A DNA stretch of 64,000 nucleotides from Neoroseomonas lacus (GTDB taxonomy: Bacteria > Pseudomonadota > Alphaproteobacteria > Acetobacterales > Acetobacteraceae), in NCBI RefSeq assembly GCF_014644535.1, contig NZ_BMKW01000009.1:124001-188000 (forward strand), in the 5' to 3' direction. The position numbers and the translations under genes were made by a program. Under the pieces are notes generated by a model. The model did no database searches. It was not told where the DNA came from and saw only the letters and a program-made list of their open reading frames with translations. Each line of letters starts with the position of its first letter. Position 1 is the first letter of the stretch. This document shows, piece after piece, positions 17,115-27,583 of the stretch.

Positions 17115-18379
17115 CGGGGCAGTCCGTCGCGCAGAAGATCATCGCCCGCGCCGCAGGGCGCGCGGCGGTGGAAGTTGGTGACTACGTCACCGTCACGCCC
17201 GACTATACCGCCTGCCAGGAACTGTTCTGGCCGGGGCACAAGCGCAACCTCGAACGCATTGGCGTCGATCGCATTCCGCGCCCGGACAAGGCGGTGATGG
17301 TAATCGACCATTCGACCTCGGCGGCGATGGGCTCCCATCATCATGAGACGCATCGCACGCTGCGTGACTGGTGCGCGCAACAGGGCATCGAGAATTTCTT
17401 CGGCCCCGGCAATGGGTTGCGCCATCTGGTGCTGACGGAGCGCGGTTTCGCCCGGCCGGGCACGCTGATCTTCTCGGATGAAGGGAATATCGCGAGCATT
17501 GGCGCGCTGGGCGCGTTGAACATTCCGATCTCGACCGAGGTGATCGTCGCGCTGATTCAGGATTCCAACTGGCTCGCCGTGCCGCCCTCGGCGCGCATCA
17601 CCCTGACCGGGCGGCTCGGCCTCGGCGTGACGGCGCGCGACGTGATTCAGACCATCCTGCGCGACACAACGCCGGATGGGCGGCTGCTGCAATGCTGCGT
17701 GGAATTCGATGGGGAGGGCGTCGCGACCCTGTCGCTGGATGACCGGCAGACGGTGCTCGCCTCGCTGTTCCACAGCGGCGCCTATACCGGGATCATGGAG
17801 CCGGATTCGGTGGCGCTGGAGTATGTGCGTGCGCGCGATGGCGGGCGGCCCTGGGAGGTGGTGCGCGCCGACGCCGGCGCAGACTACGTCACGCGCATGA
17901 CCTACGACCTCGGCGCCATCGCGCCCATGGTGACGGTGCCGCCGGATGCGCATGGCGCGGTGCCGGTGGGCGAGGCGGCGGGGCAGCATATCGATCAGGC
18001 CTCGATCGGCTCCTGCGCCGGCAATCGGCTGGAGGATATGCGCGACGCGGCACGGCTGCTGCGCGGGCGGCGGGTTGCCTCGCATGTGACGCTCTACATC
18101 ACGCCGGGGAGCCGGGAGGTCTATGCCGCCGCGGCGCGCGAAGGGCTGCTGGAGATTTTCGCCGAAGCCGGTGCGGCCGTGCTGGCGCCGGGTTGCACCA
18201 CCTGTTGGGGCTATCAGGGCGTGTTGAACGACAACGAGGTTTCGCTCTCGACCCAGCAATTCAACTACCAGGGGCGCAATGGCGCGCGGACGTCGCGTGT
18301 GTTCCTGGCCGGGCCGCTGACCGTCGCGGCCTCGGCCATCGCCGGGCGCATCACCGACCCGCGGGAGATGCTGGCATGA
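17111..18379 (+). CDS. Aconitase-superfamily hydro-lyase, large subunit (LeuC-like)
   Basis: This 422-residue protein is a LeuC-type large subunit. Three iron-sulfur cysteines can be seen: GSCAGNR near residue 303 and PGCTTC near residues 363-366. DHSTSAAMGS and a His-rich SHHHETH segment mark the N-terminal active-site region. It would dehydrate or isomerise a 2- or 3-hydroxy acid with a [4Fe-4S] cluster. The GTG start at 17111 overlaps the hydrolase stop (GTGA), and the stop overlaps the small-subunit start (ATGA). It is not adjacent to leucine genes; together with the esterase and Bug protein this points to a catabolic enzyme of unknown substrate. Confidence 0.85.
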   Translation: MTGQSVAQKIIARAAGRAAVEVGDYVTVTPDYTACQELFWPGHKRNLERIGVDRIPRPDKAVMVIDHSTSAAMGSHHHETHRTLRDWCAQQGIENFFGPGNGLRHLVLTERGFARPGTLIFSDEGNIASIGALGALNIPISTEVIVALIQDSNWLAVPPSARITLTGRLGLGVTARDVIQTILRDTTPDGRLLQCCVEFDGEGVATLSLDDRQTVLASLFHSGAYTGIMEPDSVALEYVRARDGGRPWEVVRADAGADYVTRMTYDLGAIAPMVTVPPDAHGAVPVGEAAGQHIDQASIGSCAGNRLEDMRDAARLLRGRRVASHVTLYITPGSREVYAAAAREGLLEIFAEAGAAVLAPGCTTCWGYQGVLNDNEVSLSTQQFNYQGRNGARTSRVFLAGPLTVAASAIAGRITDPREMLA

Positions 18380-18918
18380 CCCCGCGCGGCCGCGTCTGGA
18401 AGTTCGGCGACGACGTCTCGGGCGATGACGGCATCATCGAATTCGCGATCATCCGCGACAGCTTCGGCAAGGAATTCGACGAGGATGCGCTGCGGGCGAT
18501 GTGCTTCCGCCGCCTGCGGCCGGAATTCCCCGCGCAGGTGAAGGCGGGTGACATCGTCGTCGGCGGGCGCAACTTCGCGCATCACAACCATGTCGAGGTC
18601 TCCGTTGCGATGCGCGCCTCGGGCATCGCCGTCGTGGTCGTTGAATCCTGCGATTCAGGCTTCCTGCGCCGCGCGCTGAACAATGGGCTGCCGGTGATGA
18701 TCTGCCCTGGCATCGCCGCGGCGGTCAGCGACGGCGAGACCATCGGCGCCGACCCGGCGACCGGGGAAGTGCATCTGCCCACCGGCCAGGTGCTGCGGAG
18801 CAAGCCGTTCTCCGAGCGCATGGTGCAGATCTGGCGGGCGGGCGGGACGATCCCGCTGCTCGAACGGGAATTCGCCACGCGGCCCCAAGCCGCGGGCCAT
18901 CAGGGAGACGCCGCATGA
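18376..18918 (+). CDS. Aconitase-superfamily hydro-lyase, small subunit (LeuD-like), divergent
   Basis: This 180-residue swivel-domain subunit pairs with the preceding large subunit. The LeuD frame is recognisable (GDIVVGGRNFAHHNHVE near residue 64, then a GLPVMICP-type segment), but where ordinary LeuD/aconitase has GCGSSREH, with the catalytic Ser and substrate-binding Arg, this protein has AHHNHVEV. The chemistry may therefore differ, or another residue acts as base. Start ATG 18376 and stop both overlap the neighbours by four bases, showing tight coupling. The C-terminal tail GHQGDAA is unrelated to the family. Confidence 0.8.
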   Translation: MTPRGRVWKFGDDVSGDDGIIEFAIIRDSFGKEFDEDALRAMCFRRLRPEFPAQVKAGDIVVGGRNFAHHNHVEVSVAMRASGIAVVVVESCDSGFLRRALNNGLPVMICPGIAAAVSDGETIGADPATGEVHLPTGQVLRSKPFSERMVQIWRAGGTIPLLEREFATRPQAAGHQGDAA

Positions 18919-19889
18919 TGCCGACACGCCGCCTGGTCATCGCCGCCGCGCTGGCGGCACCCGCCATCGCCCAGGCGCAGGGCTTCCCCGACCGACCCGT
19001 GCGGTTGCTGGTGCCTTATCCGCCCGGCGGCAATGTGGATTTCACCGCGCGGTTGATCGGACCGGCGCTGTCGGCCTCGCTCGGCCAGCCGGTGGTGGTG
19101 GACAACCGGGCCGGGGCGGGCGGCATCGTCGGCACCGAGGCGGTGGCCCGCGCCCGGCCAGATGGCGCCTTGGTGCTGCTCGGCTCCTCCGGGCCGCTGT
19201 CGCTGTTCCCGGTGGCGATGCCGTCGCTGCCGTTCGACCCGCTGCGCGACTTCGCGCCGATCGGCATCGCCTATCGCGTGCCGATCGTGCTGATGGTCGG
19301 GCGCGAGGTGCCGGCGCGTACGCTGGCGGAATTCGTCGCCTTGGCGAAAGCGACGCCGGGCGGCCTGTCGGCCGGCACGGCGGGCATCGGTTCCGGCGCG
19401 CACCTGGCCATCGAGATGTTCAACGCCGGCACCGGCGCGGGCATCGTGCATGTGCCCTATCGCGGCACCGGACCGGCGCAGAGCGACCTGATCGCCGGGA
19501 CCATCCCGCTCATCTTCGACCAATTGTCGAGCGCGCTGCCACTGCATGCCGATGGTCGCGGGCGCATCCTCGGCATCGCTTCCGCGGCGCGGTCGCCGCT
19601 GCTGCCGGATGTGCCGACACTGCGCGAGGCGGGCCTGGTGGAGCCGGAACTCACCACCACGCTCGGGCTGCTCGCCCCGGCTGGGACGCCGGAGCCGATC
19701 ATCGGCCGGTGGCGCGACGCGCTGGTCGCCGCCATGGGCGATGCTGCGGTCCGTGAACGGCTGTTGAGCCTCGGCGCCGATATCCCGCCCGCCGCCGACA
19801 TCGCGCCGGCGCGGTACGCCGCGGTGATCCGCGAGGAAATGGAGACCAATCGGCGCGCAGTGCAACTCGGCAATATCCGCCTCGAATAG
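18915..19889 (+). CDS. Bug-family (TctC-type) solute-binding protein
   Basis: This 324-residue periplasmic protein has a signal peptide cut after AQAQG and the Bug hallmarks: PVRLLVPYPPGGNVDFTAR near residues 27-45, a DNRAGAGG motif near 64, and HVPYRGTGPA near 179. Bug proteins bind carboxylates such as citrate, malate or aromatic acids, often without a linked transporter, as here. It is coupled to the hydro-lyase small subunit by an ATGA overlap, so its ligand is probably the substrate or precursor of that enzyme (inference). It is the last gene of the four-gene operon. Confidence 0.92.
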   Translation: MMPTRRLVIAAALAAPAIAQAQGFPDRPVRLLVPYPPGGNVDFTARLIGPALSASLGQPVVVDNRAGAGGIVGTEAVARARPDGALVLLGSSGPLSLFPVAMPSLPFDPLRDFAPIGIAYRVPIVLMVGREVPARTLAEFVALAKATPGGLSAGTAGIGSGAHLAIEMFNAGTGAGIVHVPYRGTGPAQSDLIAGTIPLIFDQLSSALPLHADGRGRILGIASAARSPLLPDVPTLREAGLVEPELTTTLGLLAPAGTPEPIIGRWRDALVAAMGDAAVRERLLSLGADIPPAADIAPARYAAVIREEMETNRRAVQLGNIRLE

Positions 19890-20020
19890 GCCGTGCCAGG
19901 CGCGACCTGGCCCCGGCCACCAGCGCCGGGCAAGGACCTTTTGGACGACGGGGAGGTCCGGGAGGGTGCGGCCCGGCGCCGTTTGCCTTCGGCGGGGCGC
20001 AGGCAAACCGGTCAAGCCGC

Positions 20021-20082
20021 TTGGTTGAGTGAGCATCCTCACGCGCCTGACGGATTCCGGCCGGGCGCGATCTGCTCAACGT
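20021..20082 (+). repeat. Family-2 intergenic repeat, copy b (partial)
   Basis: TTGGTTGAGTGAGCATCCTCACGCG and the end GCGATCTGCTC match the core of the family-2 element, but the TAGAGC-type left end is missing. It is preceded by a GTTTGCCT / AGGCAAAC-type hairpin at about 19979-20010. Confidence 0.6.
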
Positions 20083-20107
20083 TCGGGTTGAGGAATCTCC
20101 CAGCCTG

Positions 20108-20677
20108 TCACGCCGCCGGCGCGCGGTCCGGCCGCCCCAGCATCCGCCGCAACGTCCCGCGTCCCTGCCAGTGATGCAGCAGCGCCATCACCGCATGCCC
20201 GGCGGCCAGGACGACGAGGCTCCAGGCCAGCAGCCGGTGAATTCCGCGGAGCAGGTTGAAACTGGCTTCGTCCGGCCCGAGCAGATGCGGCACCGGGATG
20301 AGCAGGAACAGCGTCGTCTCGATCTGACCTGGCGCCGTGCTGGCCGACAGATAGCCGAGCACCGGCACCACCATCAGCAGCACATACAGGGCCGCGTGGC
20401 CAACGCCGGCGGCGCGCCGCTGCCAGGCCGCGATGCCGGGGTCTTCCGGCGGGCGGGGCCGACGCGCGCGCAACACCAAGCGCCAGGCCACTAGCGGCGG
20501 CACCAGCAGCCCGATCGTCTTATGGGCCTGGTAGGCGAGGATTTTCGCCAGAAGCTGCGTCAGCGGCAGCGCCACCATGACAAGGCCGATGCCGAAGGCC
20601 GCGACGACCAGCCCGGCCACCACCCAATGCAGCCAGCGCTGCCACCGGCTCCAGCCGTCAGACGATGAGGCTGACAT
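20108..20677 (-). CDS. Cytochrome b561-family membrane protein
   Basis: This 189-residue protein has four hydrophobic helices and the histidines expected of two b haems: WLHWVVAG in helix 1, AHKTIG in helix 2, GIHRLLAW before helix 4 and GHAVMALLHHW at its end. Members (CybB-like) pass electrons from quinol at the inner membrane. The gene starts inside the end of the yceI-like gene (20-base overlap), a pair found widely in Proteobacteria and thought to act together on polyisoprenoids or quinones (association known, function unproven). Confidence 0.9.
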   Translation of the reverse strand: MSASSSDGWSRWQRWLHWVVAGLVVAAFGIGLVMVALPLTQLLAKILAYQAHKTIGLLVPPLVAWRLVLRARRPRPPEDPGIAAWQRRAAGVGHAALYVLLMVVPVLGYLSASTAPGQIETTLFLLIPVPHLLGPDEASFNLLRGIHRLLAWSLVVLAAGHAVMALLHHWQGRGTLRRMLGRPDRAPAA

Positions 20678-21248
20678 GGACCGTGAGGCGAATGGTGTCG
20701 GAAATCGCCGCGGATTCCGCCGTCATGCCGTATTCTGAGCGCTTCATCTCTCCGGTGGCGGCGAAGGCAGCGACATCGGCGCCCAGGGTGGCATCCCGGC
20801 GGCGGTCGACCAGCCGGGCGTCCATGGCGAAGGGCCGGGTGATGCCGCGGATGGTCAGCTCCCCGGCGAGGCTGAAGCCGGCCAGGCTCCCCCGTCCCGT
20901 GGCGGCCCCGGTGAACCGCGCCTCGGGGAAGTGCTCGACATCGAAGAAGGCAGGCGAACGCAACAGGTCCACCGCGCCCGGATAGGCCAGGGCGATTGCC
21001 GCGGTATGCACGGTGACGGTAACGGCGGTGGTCAGCGGCTGATCGGGGTCGATCAACAGCTCGGCGGCGAAATTCTCGAAGCGGCCGGTCGACGACAGGA
21101 TGCCGAGATGCCGCGCGGTGAATTCCAGCTGCCCGCGCGTCCCGTCGAAGACATAGCGGCTTCGGGTGGCGGCCCGGCTGGGCCGCACCACCATGGCGGC
21201 CAGGCCGCCGGCCAGAATGCGCCGTCCGATCAGCAGGGGGTGTGCCAT
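20658..21248 (-). CDS. YceI-family periplasmic lipid-binding protein
   Basis: This 196-residue protein has a signal peptide with a twin-Arg start (GRRILAGGLAAMVV) and a YceI lipocalin-like barrel: YVFDGTRGQLEFTARHLGI near residue 40, FENFAAELLIDPD, and the late LTIRGITRPFAMDARL typical of the family. YceI proteins bind polyisoprenoids in the periplasm. ATG 21248 is selected by the signal peptide. It is divergent from the rimP operon and overlaps the cytochrome b561 gene downstream. Confidence 0.9.
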   Translation of the reverse strand: MAHPLLIGRRILAGGLAAMVVRPSRAATRSRYVFDGTRGQLEFTARHLGILSSTGRFENFAAELLIDPDQPLTTAVTVTVHTAAIALAYPGAVDLLRSPAFFDVEHFPEARFTGAATGRGSLAGFSLAGELTIRGITRPFAMDARLVDRRRDATLGADVAAFAATGEMKRSEYGMTAESAAISDTIRLTVHVSLIV

Positions 21249-21306
21249 GGTCCGCTCCCATCCAGCGGGAGACATGTTGCATCTCATGCCCCCCATGCAA
21301 GGCCGC

Positions 21307-21335
21307 TTGCATCCGCGCCGCCGAAGCGTCATAAC
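21307..21335 (+). promoter_or_regulatory. Candidate sigma-70 promoter of rimP operon
   Basis: TTGCAT (21307-21312), 17-base spacer, CATAAC (21330-21335). It lies between the divergent yceI and rimP genes and would start transcription near 21342, giving a leader of about 60 bases that contains the terminator hairpin. Confidence 0.4.
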
Positions 21336-21367
21336 GCGTGCCAGACATTCCAACCGATCCGACGGGG

Positions 21368-21395
21368 GGTGGCCTTGCAAGGGGCCGCCTTTTTT
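21368..21395 (+). terminator. Intrinsic-terminator hairpin in rimP leader (possible attenuator)
   Basis: GGTGGCC (21368-21374) pairs with GGCCGCC (21383-21389), with one G-U pair, and is followed at once by six T (21390-21395). A competing inner hairpin CCTT-GC-AAGG overlaps it. There is no plus-strand gene upstream, and the hairpin ends six bases before the probable rimP start codon, which suits premature termination control of the rimP-nusA-infB operon. Confidence 0.6.
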
Positions 21396-21400
21396 GTTGC

Positions 21401-21928
21401 TTGAACGATACCGACGACCAGCCACGCCATGAAGGGCTCGAAGCCCGTATCGCCGATGCGATCCTGCCGACGCTGGGTCACCTCGGCTATGAGTTGGTGC
21501 GCGTGCAGGTCTCGGGCAAGGAAACCCCGACGGTGCAGGTGATGGCCGACCGGGCGGATGGGGCCATCTTCCGGGTCGAGGATTGCGAGGCGATCAGCCA
21601 CGCCATCGGCGCCGTGCTCGACGTCGCGGACCCGATCAAGGGTGAGTGGAACCTTGAGGTCTCCTCGGCCGGGATCGACCGGCCGCTGACGCGGGCGAAG
21701 GACTGGAACCGCTTTGCTGGCCATGTTGCGACCGTCGAGCTCGCCATGCCGCAGGACGGGCGCAAGCGCTTCCGCGGCATTGCCCTCGGCGCCGATGCCG
21801 AACTGGCCCGGATGCGGCTCGACGACGGCAATGAGATCGCCTTCGCGCGGTCGAATATCCGCCGCGCGAAACTTGTGATGACCGATGAACTCATTGCCGC
21901 GACCGCGGCACCCCAGACCGAGAACTAG
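21401..21928 (+). CDS. rimP: Ribosome maturation factor RimP
   Basis: This 175-residue RimP is needed for 30S subunit maturation. Recognisable segments are [24 protein letters not shown] in the N-terminal domain, [17 protein letters not shown] (family hallmark) and a C-terminal SH3-like barrel. The start is taken as TTG 21401 because it fits the usual RimP N-terminus and lies just after the leader hairpin; an upstream in-frame GTG at 21338 would precede the predicted transcript start. There is no strong Shine-Dalgarno. The TAG stop is the first part of a family-2 repeat. First gene of the rimP-nusA-infB operon. Confidence 0.9.
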   Translation: MNDTDDQPRHEGLEARIADAILPTLGHLGYELVRVQVSGKETPTVQVMADRADGAIFRVEDCEAISHAIGAVLDVADPIKGEWNLEVSSAGIDRPLTRAKDWNRFAGHVATVELAMPQDGRKRFRGIALGADAELARMRLDDGNEIAFARSNIRRAKLVMTDELIAATAAPQTEN

Positions 21929-22033
21929 AGCGTGATGCATTCACCTTCCTTCACGCATCGCGCTCTGCCCCTGTTGTTTGATCGCGTGATTCAGACCTCC
22001 GGTGCCGTCGCACCTGCGGTCATCACGCTCTAG
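21926..22033 (+). repeat. Family-2 repeat, copy c, between rimP and nusA
   Basis: The unit begins at the rimP TAG (TAGAGCGTGATG) and ends with the inverted CATCACGCTCTAG, so its ends are an 11-base inverted repeat inside CTAG...CTAG. A second hairpin is nested at the left (AGAGCG...CGCTCT). As it lies inside the operon it must be transcribed into the rimP-nusA message. Confidence 0.75.
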
Positions 22034-22045
22034 GAGAGAGGCTCC

Positions 22046-23567
<1,522 letters not shown>

Positions 23568-23596
<29 letters not shown>

Positions 23597-24200
23597 CGCC
23601 GATGCCCCGGAGGAGGAGGAGCCGGAAACCGGCCCCCACCGCCGCTGCATCGTGACGCGAGAGGTCCAGCCGAAGGAGCGCATGCTCCGTTTCGTGCTGG
23701 GTCCTGGGCGCGAAATCGTCCCGGATATCGCCGGCAAGCTGCCGGGTCGGGGAATGTGGTTGAGCGCGCGAGGCGATGTGCTAGAAACCGCCCTGAGCCG
23801 CGGGGCCTTTTTGCGGGCCGCGCGTGGGCAGGTGACGTTTCCCCCCGACCTTCGCGTGCGGATTGAGGACGGACTTCGCGGTCGTGTCCGCGACCTTCTG
23901 GGCTTGGCCCGGCGGGCCGGGCAGGCCGTATCGGGCTGGCAGGCGGCGCGTGAATGGCTTCAGGCCGGACGCGCGGGGCTGCTGGTGCAGGCCGCGGATG
24001 GCAGCCTGGCCGAGCGTGCGCGCTTCGGCGGGCGGGATTTGCCGGCCGTGACGCCGCTTTCGGCGGCGGAGTTGGGTATTGTTTTCGGGCGCGACCACGC
24101 CGTTCACGTGGTGGTTGCGCCGGGTCGGTTGGCGGAAGCCATACGGACCGAGGCGGAGAGGCTGGCAGGATTTGCCGGCACCCCGCCAGAACAGGCGTAA
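23568..24200 (+). CDS. RNA-binding protein, YlxR (DUF448) plus L7Ae-like domain
   Basis: This 210-residue protein has an N-terminal YlxR domain ([20 protein letters not shown], then [10 protein letters not shown]) and a C-terminal Ala/Arg-rich region resembling ribosomal protein L7Ae ([20 protein letters not shown]). This fusion is the normal nusA-infB neighbour in alphaproteobacteria and is presumed to bind RNA. Start ATG 23568 lies within nusA; an in-frame TTG at 23553 is less likely. The gene ends 58 bases before infB. Confidence 0.9.
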
Positions 24201-24258
24201 GGGTCGCAACGATCGTGGCGACTTTGGAATTTTTGTTGAATCGGGTTCGGATCGGCGG

Positions 24259-27000
24259 ATGAGCGACCAGAACGAGCAGGACGCGGGCAAGAGCAGGCTG
24301 AGCCTTCGGCCCGGCGGACGCCTCGAACTTGGCAAGACGGTGGATGCCGGCAGCGTGCGGCAATCCTTCAGCCATGGCCGCAGCAAGACCGTACAGGTCG
24401 AAGTTGTGAAGAAGCGCGCGGGTGCGCCGCCGGCGAAGCCTGGCGTTGCAGCGCCGCCGGCGCGTGCGACGGCGCCTGCCGCGCCGCAGCCGCAGGCGCA
24501 GCCGCAGGGCGGCCAGTCCCGCACCGTGGCGCCGCCGAATACGGGCCCGCGCGTCGCGCCCCCGGGGCGGCCGCTGACCCAGGCCGAGATCGCGGTCCGC
24601 CAGCGCGTGCTGGAGGAGAATCGCCGCGCCGAAGCCGCGCGCCAGCGTGAGGAACGCGAGCGCCAGGCGCTGATGGTGCGTTCCGCCGCCGAGGAAGCCG
24701 CCCGCAAGGCCGAGGAAGACCGCAAGGCAGCCGAGGAGGCCGCGGCCCGTGCCGAGGAGGAGGCTCGCGCCGCCGCCGCGGAAGCCGCCCGTCCCAAGGT
24801 GCAGGAAGAAGTTCGCCGTCCCGCCGCCGCCGCACCCGCGGCCGCGGGTGCGGCGCCTGTCTCGGCGGCCCCGCAGGCGCGGCCCGCGCCGCGCGCTGCT
24901 GCCGGTGCGCCGGCGGCCCCCGGTGCCCGCAAGACCGATGCCGACAGCCCCGCCGCGCGGCTGACGCTGAAGGCCCGGCCGACCGAGGAAGAGGATGAGC
25001 GCCGTCCGGCGATGCGTCGCCCGGGTGGCCCGCCGGGTGCGCCTGGCCGTCGCCCGATGCCGGTGCCAGTCAAGAAGGCGCCGCCGCCGACCGACCGTCG
25101 TCGGGACAGCCGCATTGACGTGCAGGCCGCGATCGAGGGCGAGGATGAGCGCAGCCGCTCCATCGCGTCCCTGCGGCGTGCCCGCGACCGTGAGCGCCGT
25201 CAGCAGGAGCTGGCGCGTCTGCGGTCGGGTGCCGAACGCGTGGTGCGCGACGTGGTGGTGCCGGAAGCCATCACCGTGCAGGAACTGGCGAACCGCATGG
25301 CCGCGCGTGGCGGCGAAGTGGTCAAGGCGCTTTTCCGCATGGGCGTCATGGCGACGCTGACGCAGAGCATCGATGCCGACACCGCCGAGCTGGTGGTGCA
25401 GGAATTCGGCCATCGCGTGAAGCGCGTGAGCGAGAGCGACGTCGAGATCGGCCTGGAAGGTGCGGTGGATACCGACACCGAGCTGGCATCGCGCCCGCCG
25501 GTCGTGACCATCATGGGCCATGTCGACCACGGCAAGACGTCACTGCTGGATGCGCTGCGCAAGACCGACGTGGTCGCGCATGAGGCCGGCGGCATCACCC
25601 AGCATATCGGCGCCTACCAGATCACGGTGCCGGACGGGACGAAGGTTACCTTCATCGACACGCCGGGCCACGAGGCCTTCACCGCGATGCGTGCGCGCGG
25701 TGCCTCGGTGACCGACATGGTGGTGCTGGTGGTGGCTGCCGATGACGGCGTGATGCCGCAGACGATCGAAGCGATCCGCCATGCCAAGGCGGCGGGCGTG
25801 CCGATCATCGTGGCCGTCAATAAGATCGACAAGCCCGGCGTGAAGCCCGAGCGCGTGAAGCAGGAACTGCTGCAGCACGAGATCGTGGTGGAGTCCCTGG
25901 GTGGTGACACGCAGGAGATCGAGGTCTCGGCGACGCAGAAGATCAACCTCGACAAGCTGCTCGAGGGGATTTCGCTGCAGGCCGAGGTGCTCGACCTCAA
26001 GGCGAACCCGGATCGCGCGGCGGAAGGCACGGTCATCGAGTCCAAGCTCGACCGCGGCCGAGGTCCGGTCGCGACCGTGCTGGTCCAGAAGGGCACGCTG
26101 CGGACCGGCGACATCGTCGTGGCCGGCGCCGAATGGGGCCGGGTGCGCGCGATGCTCGACGACAAGGGCCGCCAGATGAAGGAGGCCGGCCCGTCGCTGC
26201 CGGTCGAGATCCTGGGGCTTTCGGGCGTTCCCTCCGCCGGCGAGAACTTCATCGCCGTCGAGAACGAGGCCCGCGCGCGTGAGGTCTCCGAGTTCCGCCA
26301 GCGCAAGCTGCGCGACAAGGCGGCCGCCGCCCTGGGTGCCGGCCGTGGCAATTTGACCGACATGCTGGCGCGCATCCAGGCGGGCGAGCAGAAGGAAGTG
26401 GCTGTCGTCGTGAAGGCCGATGTGCAGGGTTCCGCCGAGGCGATCGGCGTGACGCTGGGCAAGCTCGGCAATGACGAGGTGAAGGTCCGCGTGCTGCATT
26501 CCGCGGTGGGCCAGATCACCGAATCCGACATCCAGCTGGCCAAGGCCTCGGATGCCGTGATCGTCGCCTTCAATGTCCGTGCGACGTCGCAGGCGCGCGA
26601 CCTGGCGGCCAAGGAAGGCGTGGATATCCGCTACTACTCGATCATCTACGAAGTCGCCGATGACATCGAAAAGCTGTACAAGGGCAAGCTTGCTCCCGTG
26701 CAGCGCGAGAAGTTCCTGGGCTACGCGCAGGTGCTGCAGGTCTTCGAGGTCAAGAAGATCGGCAAGGTCGCCGGCTGCCGCATCACCGAAGGCGTGGTCA
26801 AGCGCGGTGCGGGTGTCCGCCTGCTGCGCGACGGCGTGGTGATCCACCAGGGCGAGCTGTCCACGCTGAAGCGCTTCAAGGACGATGTCCGCGAAGTGGG
26901 CAACGGGCTCGAGTGCGGCATGTCCTTCGCGAATTACGACGACATCCGCGTCAGCGACCAGATCGAGTGCTACGAAGTGGAGACCGTCGCGGCGGCGTAA
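24259..27000 (+). CDS. infB: Translation initiation factor IF-2
   Basis: This 913-residue IF-2 places initiator tRNA on the 30S subunit. The first 330 residues are a low-complexity Ala/Pro/Arg/Glu region with a long charged helix, then the IF2-N domain ([20 protein letters not shown]), the GTPase domain with GHVDHGKTS (near residue 419), DTPGHE and NKID, then the EF-Tu-like and C-terminal tRNA-binding domains. The ATG is at 24259 behind a weak GGATCGGCGG site. It is followed by a perfect 11-bp hairpin at 27035-27060 and a family-3 repeat before rbfA. Confidence 0.97.
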   Translation: MSDQNEQDAGKSRLSLRPGGRLELGKTVDAGSVRQSFSHGRSKTVQVEVVKKRAGAPPAKPGVAAPPARATAPAAPQPQAQPQGGQSRTVAPPNTGPRVAPPGRPLTQAEIAVRQRVLEENRRAEAARQREERERQALMVRSAAEEAARKAEEDRKAAEEAAARAEEEARAAAAEAARPKVQEEVRRPAAAAPAAAGAAPVSAAPQARPAPRAAAGAPAAPGARKTDADSPAARLTLKARPTEEEDERRPAMRRPGGPPGAPGRRPMPVPVKKAPPPTDRRRDSRIDVQAAIEGEDERSRSIASLRRARDRERRQQELARLRSGAERVVRDVVVPEAITVQELANRMAARGGEVVKALFRMGVMATLTQSIDADTAELVVQEFGHRVKRVSESDVEIGLEGAVDTDTELASRPPVVTIMGHVDHGKTSLLDALRKTDVVAHEAGGITQHIGAYQITVPDGTKVTFIDTPGHEAFTAMRARGASVTDMVVLVVAADDGVMPQTIEAIRHAKAAGVPIIVAVNKIDKPGVKPERVKQELLQHEIVVESLGGDTQEIEVSATQKINLDKLLEGISLQAEVLDLKANPDRAAEGTVIESKLDRGRGPVATVLVQKGTLRTGDIVVAGAEWGRVRAMLDDKGRQMKEAGPSLPVEILGLSGVPSAGENFIAVENEARAREVSEFRQRKLRDKAAAALGAGRGNLTDMLARIQAGEQKEVAVVVKADVQGSAEAIGVTLGKLGNDEVKVRVLHSAVGQITESDIQLAKASDAVIVAFNVRATSQARDLAAKEGVDIRYYSIIYEVADDIEKLYKGKLAPVQREKFLGYAQVLQVFEVKKIGKVAGCRITEGVVKRGAGVRLLRDGVVIHQGELSTLKRFKDDVREVGNGLECGMSFANYDDIRVSDQIECYEVETVAAA

Positions 27001-27034
27001 GCCGCAGCGACGAGCTTTGTCTTGCCCTCAAATG

Positions 27035-27060
27035 CCAAGCGCGCGCATCCGCGCGCTTGG
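27035..27060. terminator. Strong hairpin after infB (no T-run)
   Basis: CCAAGCGCGCG and CGCGCGCTTGG form a perfect 11-bp stem with a CATC loop, 35 bases after the infB stop. Without a T-run it is more likely a processing or 3'-end-protecting hairpin than a full intrinsic terminator. It overlaps the start of the family-3 repeat. Confidence 0.45.
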
Positions 27061-27130
27061 CTTTCGCGCCCGGCACTGTTGCGTGGGCGGCAAATGGCAG
27101 TCTGGGCGCGGTCGCGCTGTGCGCTCCCGG
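27042..27130 (+). repeat. Family-3 intergenic repeat, copy A (infB-rbfA)
   Basis: The unit is about 89 bases, starting CGCGCATCCGCGCG-CTTGGCTTTCGCGCC and ending TCTGGGCGCGGTCGCGCTG-TGCGCTC. It aligns almost end to end with 44109-44197. It is followed by a small GGCGCACC / GGTGCGCC hairpin before rbfA. Confidence 0.7.
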
Positions 27131-27166
27131 CGCACCTTCGGTGCGCCGAAGCTGGGTAGGTTTCTG

Positions 27167-27583
27167 ATGAACAAGCCAAAGCATCGCGGCCCGGCGGAAG
27201 GCCCCTCCCAGCGCCAGCTGCGTGTCGCGGAGGAAATCCGCCACACGCTCGCCGCTGTTTTCGCGCGGGAGGAATTCCGCGACCCCGACCTGCACGAGTT
27301 GCGCGTGACGGTGACGGAAGTCCGCGCCTCGCCAGACCTCAAGCATGTCACCGCCTTCGTCTCGGCGCTGGGCAAGGATTTGAGCAAGGAGCAGATGGCC
27401 GCGCTGCGGCGCGTCTCGCCGTTCCTGCGCCGGGAGGTCGCCAAGGCGGTCCGGTTGAAATACGCGCCCGACCTGCATTTCCAGCCCGACACCGCGCTGG
27501 AGTACGCCATGCACATCAATGAGGTGATGCACCGGCCGGAAGTCGCGCGCGACCTCGCGCCCAAGAAGGACGGCGAGGAGTGA
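27167..27583 (+). CDS. rbfA: Ribosome-binding factor A
   Basis: This 138-residue RbfA acts in 16S rRNA 5'-end maturation. The family pattern is clear: QRQLRVAEEIRHTLAAVF at the N-terminus, VTEVRASPDLKHVTAFVSAL in the middle and LKYAPDLHFQPDTALEYAMHINEV near the end, forming a KH-like fold. The C-terminal 15 residues are charged. ATG 27167 has a weak GTAGG upstream. The stop overlaps the GTG of the thioesterase gene (GTGA). Confidence 0.95.
   Translation: MNKPKHRGPAEGPSQRQLRVAEEIRHTLAAVFAREEFRDPDLHELRVTVTEVRASPDLKHVTAFVSALGKDLSKEQMAALRRVSPFLRREVAKAVRLKYAPDLHFQPDTALEYAMHINEVMHRPEVARDLAPKKDGEE

Noticed and set aside
21338..21400. Extended rimP start at GTG 21338
   Set aside because: It would lie upstream of the predicted transcript start and be translated through the terminator hairpin; the extra residues do not match the family.
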